The translations under genes and the position numbers were made by a program. A stretch of DNA of 64,000 bases from Tillandsia leiboldiana. Taxonomy: Eukaryota; Streptophyta; Magnoliopsida; Poales; Bromeliaceae. The stretch covers positions 15,985,164-16,049,163 of the forward strand of contig CM055074.1 in the NCBI GenBank assembly GCA_029204045.2, in the 5' to 3' direction. This document shows, in pieces, positions 58,204-64,000 of this stretch; position 1 is the first letter of the stretch; each line of letters starts with the position of its first letter. The notes beneath the pieces are model-generated. The model was not told the DNA's origin. It saw only the letters and a list, made by a program, of their open reading frames with translations, and made no database searches.

Positions 58204-61200
58204 TGTGGTGACCCGGATCTCTGCAAGGCTTCTTCAGTGTGACCAGCAACTTCTGGAGGCCTATGTGGCGTGTCGGCGGTGTTTCTGCACTAATTTGGAC
58301 ACAAGTGTTGGACTTCGGGTGTTAAATGGATCATATAAGTGATCGGAGGACCCCGAAGGATGTTTAGAAGTAATTTCGCGTGAAGCGGATATTAAAAATG
58401 GACTCAGCGCGAAGTTTGGACCAAGAAACACCTTTCCGGATGCTTTCGACAATTTTTAGGAATGGAATTTGGCAAATCGGACACAGGATTTGGACTCAGC
58501 ACGCGAAAACGATCAAAACGGACTGTTTACTTGCATTTTTCGGAATTTGGAACAGTAAAATTACTATTCACTGCCGGAACAGTGATTCCGGCAACCGGCC
58601 GGCGCGGGCGGCGGCGGAACAGGCGCGGGCAGGCGCGTGGTGCAGCGGGCAGGCGCGCGGCGCAGCGGGAAGAGGAGGACACGTGGCATCTTGTGGTTGG
58701 CTGGTTTTCGTACGCCGGGTGCACACAGCGCAGCGGAGCAGGTGACCGGGGCAGGTGACCGTACGGCGGGCAGGTGACCGAACGGCGTGGCGGACGTTGA
58801 CGAAGGGGCAGCCACGTGTCAGCTCAGGATTGGGCCACGTGGCGCGAACGCAGCGGCTGGCGCCGCTGTGCGCTGTGCGGTGTGCCACGTGGCGCTCAGG
58901 GATTGGTTCTTTTTGGTGTTTGCTGTTTTGGGACACGTGGCGCTCCAGGGACGTTCCGGGCTCGACGGTTTGGGGTGCATTTTGGGGTCCCTGTAGCAGC
59001 CTGAATCATTCGGGCGCCCGAAAAATAGGACACAGATGTCATTTTTGGAATTGTTGAGCTGGGCCTATATAAGGCCGAATTCAAGGTTGGTTTCGGGCTT
59101 CTTCTGGGCCTCATCTCTCCGAGAGCTGTATACAAGAGTTGTTCATCTTCCTGTGAAGCATTTCGTGGAGATGTTTGGGAATTTTTGGTGGCACGCACTT
59201 CGAGGTTTGTGGCTTTTCGGCGCAGTGCGACTTTCCTTCACCGGTGATCCCCTTCGTCGTGTTTCGGTGCGTAGGCTCCCTTGGCTTACTCAGACCATTG
59301 TTTTCGACGATTTTTGTGGTAGCGCGTTCACGAGAGGTACGTCTTCGATTCTCGTGCTGATCTTTTCATCTCAATTCGAGTTCTTGGCACGTTTTACGAG
59401 GCATCTCTGAACCACTGTTTTGCTGGTGGATTTTTGGACAGCGGAGGCTTATTGGATTTTTATCTCTGCGCTCGTGCATCGGAACGAGGCGTTTAAAGAC
59501 TTGATTGATATCTACTCTTCGAGAGGAACGCACCCGTATTTTTATTGGATTTTTATGAGGTCATTTCGAGGGTGAGAATTAAGCTTCTTTGCTGCTCTGT
59601 TTTCAGCAGAACTGTGTTCTTGAGGGAATGACTTCCAACATTGTCCGAATTGTTTCTTGGCCTACAGGTATCAGAACGGAGCGTTTAAACAGTCGATTTG
59701 GGGTTACTCGCCGCGAGGATCGCAACCGCGATTTTTATGGAATTTTTGGAGGTCCGTATACAGGTGAAAAGGCTCCTTCTCTCTGCTGGTTGGTAAAAAC
59801 AGCGTATGCTGTTTTTGAGAGTTTTGGGTGTGATGTAATTGGTTCTTGGCTTCGATGTTGTTTGTTGGAACAGTGGTTTGTGCGACTGTTTACTGAGGGT
59901 GCGGTTCCGGCGGATTTTGGAAATTCGTGTGGCTGCGTACTTCACCGACTTCGGCTTTGCCTGCGGAATGCGTTTCTGATGGGTGCTTTATTCCGAGAAC
60001 CGGTGAACGGTTCCCTAATGCCTTATGTTAGAATTGCATGCAGGTGAAGGGTACAATACCTGGGATTGAACGGTAAGCTTAACAATGTCGACTTTATGGG
60101 AATTGCAAGATAATAGTTCATATTATGATAATGGTATTAATCAGATATTCATGTTGTTGATTAGTGGAAGCTTACCTAAGGCAAGGTTACCCTATATGAT
60201 TAATTATCATGCCATGTTAGCACATAACCTTTTATGAAGCTGGTTTATGCAATGGAATAGGATTATGTAGTTATGTGCAGATTCTACTCTGAGGAGCGAT
60301 TATGGATCGAGGATTATGGACAGGTATAGTTAGTGTTAATTTTGGCATGAGGTTTATTTTCCGTTATCCTTCTTTGAGGACAAATGCATGCTTGTTTGGA
60401 CATATAGCTAGGCCATCTTTTACTGCTACAGTACATATTGGAACTTGACTTAGGAGAAACCATGCTATTCTTTTCTCCTTCTTGTTAGTCAGGCGGTCGG
60501 TGTTGCTCGGGTTCGAGCAGAGGTTTGGGATAGTGTAGCCGGGACCTTAGGGTCAGAGACAGGGTGTACTTGATGTTGGATTGTGGGTTATTGCGGCAAC
60601 CGCGGACAGTAGGCGGTTGACCGGATCTTGATTATTCTACCCGATTGTGGGTTGTGGGTTATTGCGGTGACCGCGGACATTGGGCGGTTGACCGGATGTT
60701 TACTATTGCATCAGATTGGGTATCAGATTTCTCTAGTGGATGGAGTTTCCCACTTGTTGAGTACTATTGCATCTGATTGGGGATTGGGGTTTCTTTAGTG
60801 GACGGAGTTTCCCACTTTGATCACAGTCTTGATCCAGTCCTGCTATATTGAGATATGTGCTACAGAGATACTTGTGATACTGATGACAGAGATACTTTAC
60901 TCGTGTGGGTCGCTCCCCTCGAGTGCCACTCCGGAGGTAGGCTTTTTGGACCCAGCCTTGTGTGCCGTTCCGATACTTATTTGGGATGCAAGCCGTGTGG
61001 GGCGATCCCGCGGTTTCGAGCCTTGTATGCCGATTCCGCTGAGCAGGCAATACCAGTTTTACTGGTGGCACCATATTGGGTCTATTACAGGCATTTATTG
61101 ATTGTTACACTCACGTCAGGGGGACTGAGTGGAGTCTAGTGGCTGGGTGTAGACCAGTGCTAGTGTTGATGGGAACCGTTTGGGGTTTGACGGTGGTCCC

Positions 61201-62169
61201 GTGGTCATTGTGAGTTCTTTGACCATTATGTGAGAGGTTGAGCATCTTGAGTCTATCCATTCTGAGAGAGAGGGCATGGATTTTGACTATAGCCTGCATG
61301 AGCCACTACTCGATAGCGAGTTAGTCCGTTTGGACGCCCTACGTAATTCCTGCCCGTCAGCGGGAGGTGGTTGTAGGTGGGCGCAGGTTTGACTAGACCC
61401 GATGTGGCAGTCAGCTCGATTGGGTCGATTGAGCACCACGTGTGCGAGTGTTGCTTATCCTTATCAGAGTTTCCCCATTTGAGCTTTTAGATAGAGGCAT
61501 GGTAGCTGTAGAGTGTCTCCAGCTTCTTCTTTCAGTTTTATTGCATTGGTCATCTTTTACCTCTTGTGGACTTGGTGGGCAAATCGTCGGGCCTAGTGGC
61601 AACACCCACTGAGAACTCCTTTTAGATGTAGTTCTCACACCCGTTGGGGGTTTTCCCCCCTTTTTGTCCCTTCTCTCCTTTGTTTTGCAGAGTCTTGCGG
61701 GTGTTGCTGATTCTGCGGTTGCTGTCCGAGGCGAGGGAGTCGCGAGCTAGATCCCTACCTATCTTTGGAGAGTAGCGGTACCCCTTTCAGAGGAGATCTT
61801 CGGTACAGTCGGTAGATTAGTGTTTTTATTTTCTCTTTGAGAGACTGTTGTATTGTGAGGATCTGACTTGTACTGAGAGTCTGTACACTGATGTATCATT
61901 TATTTATTCAGGATTACCTCCCTGTTGAGTCCAGAGTTTTGTATTTGAGGTTATTGTATGATTATCTTTATGGGAGATGGACTTTGTACCTTTATTTCCA
62001 GTTGTACAGATCATTGGTTTTAATTTTTCAGCAGTTATATCTTTTAGCTCTGATATCTGTTTAGCTGTAACACATTTCGTCAGGTAGGACGCTTCGCCTA
62101 TGCGGGTTTGGCATAGGTGGCGGATCTGTTGGCGAGCCCGGGTCGCAGTTTCGACCCCGGAGCGTGACA
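58204..62169 (+). repeat. 3' LTR of element C, 3.97 kb
   Basis: It starts TGTGGTGACCCGGATC and ends GGGGCGTGACA-type (here CCGGAGCGTGACA). All five G-boxes, the TATA box at 59066-59074 and two 72-bp units are present. It supplies the 199 bp missing from the 5' LTR. The right neighbour is element J. Confidence 0.92.
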
Positions 62170-63333
62170 GACACAGCGCCCACGGATCTCGACCGGACTC
62201 AACCCACCTGGACGTTGGGTCTATTGTTGGGCCTCTTGCCGTTAGGTCTATTGTGGACCGCAGCCCCACTCAACTTATTGGGCTCATCCAACTCAACTTA
62301 TTAGTCTCCTGGGCCTATTGTCTCGAGGCAGGAAGTTAGACCTATTTAACCCATAAATAAATAGCCAAAACCAAAGACAACTGAGTCTTCCCAACCTTAT
62401 TGGGTAGGAAGGTACAAAATATTTGCTTCTAAGGGTCCTCCTGGGATCAAGACCAACATTACTCTTCGTAAGGGGTCTTTCCTGCTACTACTTCCCTCGG
62501 GTAGTGCGTCCTTTGTCGTGTCGTCGCATAAGACCTCTCATCCGTGTCGTGCCTCCGAAAAAATTGTTCCCGGGTTCAGGGCAGTTAAAGCGGAACTGTC
62601 CCAGTTTGTCATATCAGAAGCAATGGTCGTGCTTCCGGAAACGAATAATCACCCGGGGTGCTCCTCTGCAGATGATGTATGGCCGGTCCCCCCCCCCGGC
62701 TGTAGTCCTTTCGCCAGCATGCTTCTGGTTCCTTGCGGCGTCTTCGGGTACTTGGGTGGTCGGCTCCCATTTGGAAAGTCCTTCCCAGGATAAGGCCGGG
62801 GTCGTTTCCAGCCCCTAACTGGGCTCATGCTCCGGGTGCGTGCAACGTCCAATTCCCGCTCCACCCAAGTTGTCCTGTCCCTCACTTCACGAAAAGCGGG
62901 TAATCCCACCGTCGGTATTACCTGAAAAGTGTCTCTCCATAGACCATCCCCGTGAAGGCGGGCCGCGTGGGGTTCGCCTTTCCCTTCAAAAAAGAAGGGA
63001 TGCGCTCAGCCATGTCGTGGAACTGTTGTTGGAGCAGCCGATTTTCCACTGCTGCTGGAACCGTCATATCCACTTCTGCACCATTGATTGGAGACCGGTT
63101 TCGGGCCATTATCCGTGCATACAAAGAAACCAAGTTAGTCCTAGACTTAATTGGTCTAGCACCTTGACCTACGAACACTGGGACTCTATCCCTTTTTCCC
63201 CGCACGCACGTTCGTACTTTACACACCTACACCTTGGTTATCAAATTGGTTAGTTACTTGTGGTATTACACTCTGTGGATGTTGGTCACTGACCGCCATA
63301 GTTAAAGTCATTTTTCTCTGATTCCATATAATC
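62170..63333 (-). mobile_element. Gypsy element J, leader and gag start
   Basis: On the minus strand, a PBS-like site (63316-63326, one or two mismatches to TGGTATCAGAG) lies next to the LTR at 63334. A leader and a gag-like start follow. The left side is cut by the insertion of C at 62170. Between 62170 and about 62900 I see no reliable domain. A + strand AT-rich TAAATAAATAG at about 62355 could be a chance TATA. Confidence 0.6.
62918..63109 (-). pseudogene. Gag N-terminus fragment of element J
   Basis: The minus strand opens with MARNRSPINGAEVDM and continues ENRLLQQQFHDMAERI for about 60 residues before the frame is lost. Position (about 200 bp after the PBS), an early basic Met-Ala start and a Gln-rich helix fit the start of a plant Gypsy gag. 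No zinc knuckle is seen, and the match to a specific clade is not established. Confidence 0.45.
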
Positions 63334-63898
63334 TGTCATGCCCCGGAGGTTCTAAAAGAGCGGAAAACATACACATATATTTTTTTTTCTTTAAATGAAC
63401 CTTGCCTCCGGTGCGCGCCAGACCCGCCACATATACAAATTCACTCCCCAAACAGGCGGAGCCTCCTTTGTATATGTACGGCGTTCCGAACACGACAAGT
63501 ACTTTGACCATGCAATCATTGAACAATAATAAGGAGAGATCACACCTAACCATACAATCATAATCACCATACTTTTCTAAGGGATAAATCCATAGGTTTG
63601 AAAGGCGGTGTCCACCCGACACCCAATTTTACAAAACATTTTCGTAATCACTTTTAAGCGGCAACATTGCTTGAAAGGATAAATCCACGGGTTTAGAAAT
63701 TAGTGCCCACACGACATTTGGTTTGAAAACGCTTTTGAAACCATGTTTGTATTTGAAAACCAGCCGCATTCATACATCTCAACATTCACAGATATAAGTA
63801 GATATTCCTACACTAAGATCTCACTCCAACATCCACGATAATCCATGCACAAGTAATCACAGCTAGACTAACCAAACACAACAAAAGATAACCGTAAA
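63334..63898 (-). repeat. 5' LTR of element J, cut by LTR I
   Basis: The + strand starts TGTCATGCCCCGGAGG, which is the LTR end in the minus sense. It carries its own double-hairpin module: CCGGAGG (63343-63349) with CCTCCGG (63405-63411), and ACATATACAAA (63429-63439) with TTTGTATATGT (63467-63477). Both stems are perfect, with much longer loops than in the other families. The LTR is interrupted at 63899. Confidence 0.65.
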
Positions 63899-64000
63899 TG
63901 TCACGCCCCGAGTGTAAACCAGAACTCGGGCTCGTCTACAGATCCGCCGTGCACACGGAATTTTCCGCATACACGAAGCGCCGGTAACCTGCTCAAATGA
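63899..64000 (-). repeat. LTR end of element I, cut by window edge
   Basis: It starts TGTCACGCCCCGAGTG and is the reverse-orientation relative of the H-prime LTR end. In the minus-strand sense, stem CGTGTATGCGGA pairs with TCCGTGTGCACG (63948-63975) over 12 positions if G-U pairs count, and CCGAGT pairs with ACTCGG. Confidence 0.75.

Larger units (their letters stand above)
38074..62169 (+). mobile_element. Ty3/Gypsy LTR retrotransposon C, split by CACTA
   Basis: The 5' LTR (38074-41861) lacks its first 199 bp. PBS 41870-41882, a decayed interior of about 3.25 kb in two parts (41862-42610 and 55696-58192), a PPT (58193-58203) and a full 3' LTR (58204-62169) follow. The CACTA transposon sits at 42611-55695. 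The LTRs differ by few substitutions and a 24-bp indel near 38300, so this insertion is younger than A. The right flank GACAC (62170-62174) would be the target duplication; its left partner is lost. Confidence 0.92.

Overview
This window is plant nuclear DNA, almost certainly an angiosperm. It is close to solid transposable element, and I found no intact host gene. The evidence is Ty1/Copia and Ty3/Gypsy pol domains, many tRNA-iMet primer binding sites (TGGTATCAGAGC) next to LTR ends, a complete CACTA (En/Spm) DNA transposon, and plant exon fragments inside that transposon. The mix of large Gypsy LTRs (2.9-4.6 kb) with Sirevirus-like Copia elements would fit a monocot, but the sequence does not prove this.

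Layout, left to right. (1) 1-3275: a broken Copia element on the + strand, with integrase, RT and RNase H. (2) 3276-19419: Gypsy element 'D' (minus strand). Its LTR is split by a younger, complete Gypsy element 'B' (5035-14760, minus strand, two LTRs, target duplication CTATG). (3) 19420-19519: an assembly gap of exactly 100 N. (4) 19520-20555: a Copia-type fragment 'E' with a 241-bp LTR. (5) 20556-23828: Sirevirus-like Copia 'F' (minus strand, decayed gag plus 5' LTR). (6) 23829-34619: Gypsy 'A' (+ strand, decayed pol, LTRs of about 4.1 kb). (7) 34620-36254: the 3' end of a second Sirevirus-like copy 'G' (+ strand). (8) 36255-37700: Gypsy pol fragment 'H' (minus strand). (9) about 37720-38073: an LTR end 'H-prime' (+ strand). 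(10) 38074-62169: Gypsy 'C' (+ strand), split by a complete 13,085-bp CACTA transposon (42611-55695). (11) 62170-63898: Gypsy 'J' (minus strand, 5' LTR, PBS-like site, gag start). (12) 63899-64000: the start of one more LTR, 'I'.

The junctions between these elements nearly all fall exactly at an LTR terminus. From J leftward this gives a staircase of nested insertions: J is interrupted by C, C by H-prime, G by A, A by F and F by E. The only gene that looks able to make a protein is the four-exon TNP2-type transposase of the CACTA element. That transposon also carries fragments that read as host exons, one clearly from trehalose-6-phosphate synthase and one resembling the first exon of exocyst SEC8.

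The most novel pattern is at the LTR 3' ends. Five otherwise diverged Gypsy LTR families share a two-hairpin module next to the PBS. The linker is conserved, the stem sequences differ between families, and the pairing is kept by compensatory changes. A second pattern is a group of CACGTG (G-box/ABRE-like) sites upstream of the TATA box in the A and C LTRs. A third is an array of CCGG-centred palindromes in the Sirevirus-like LTRs.
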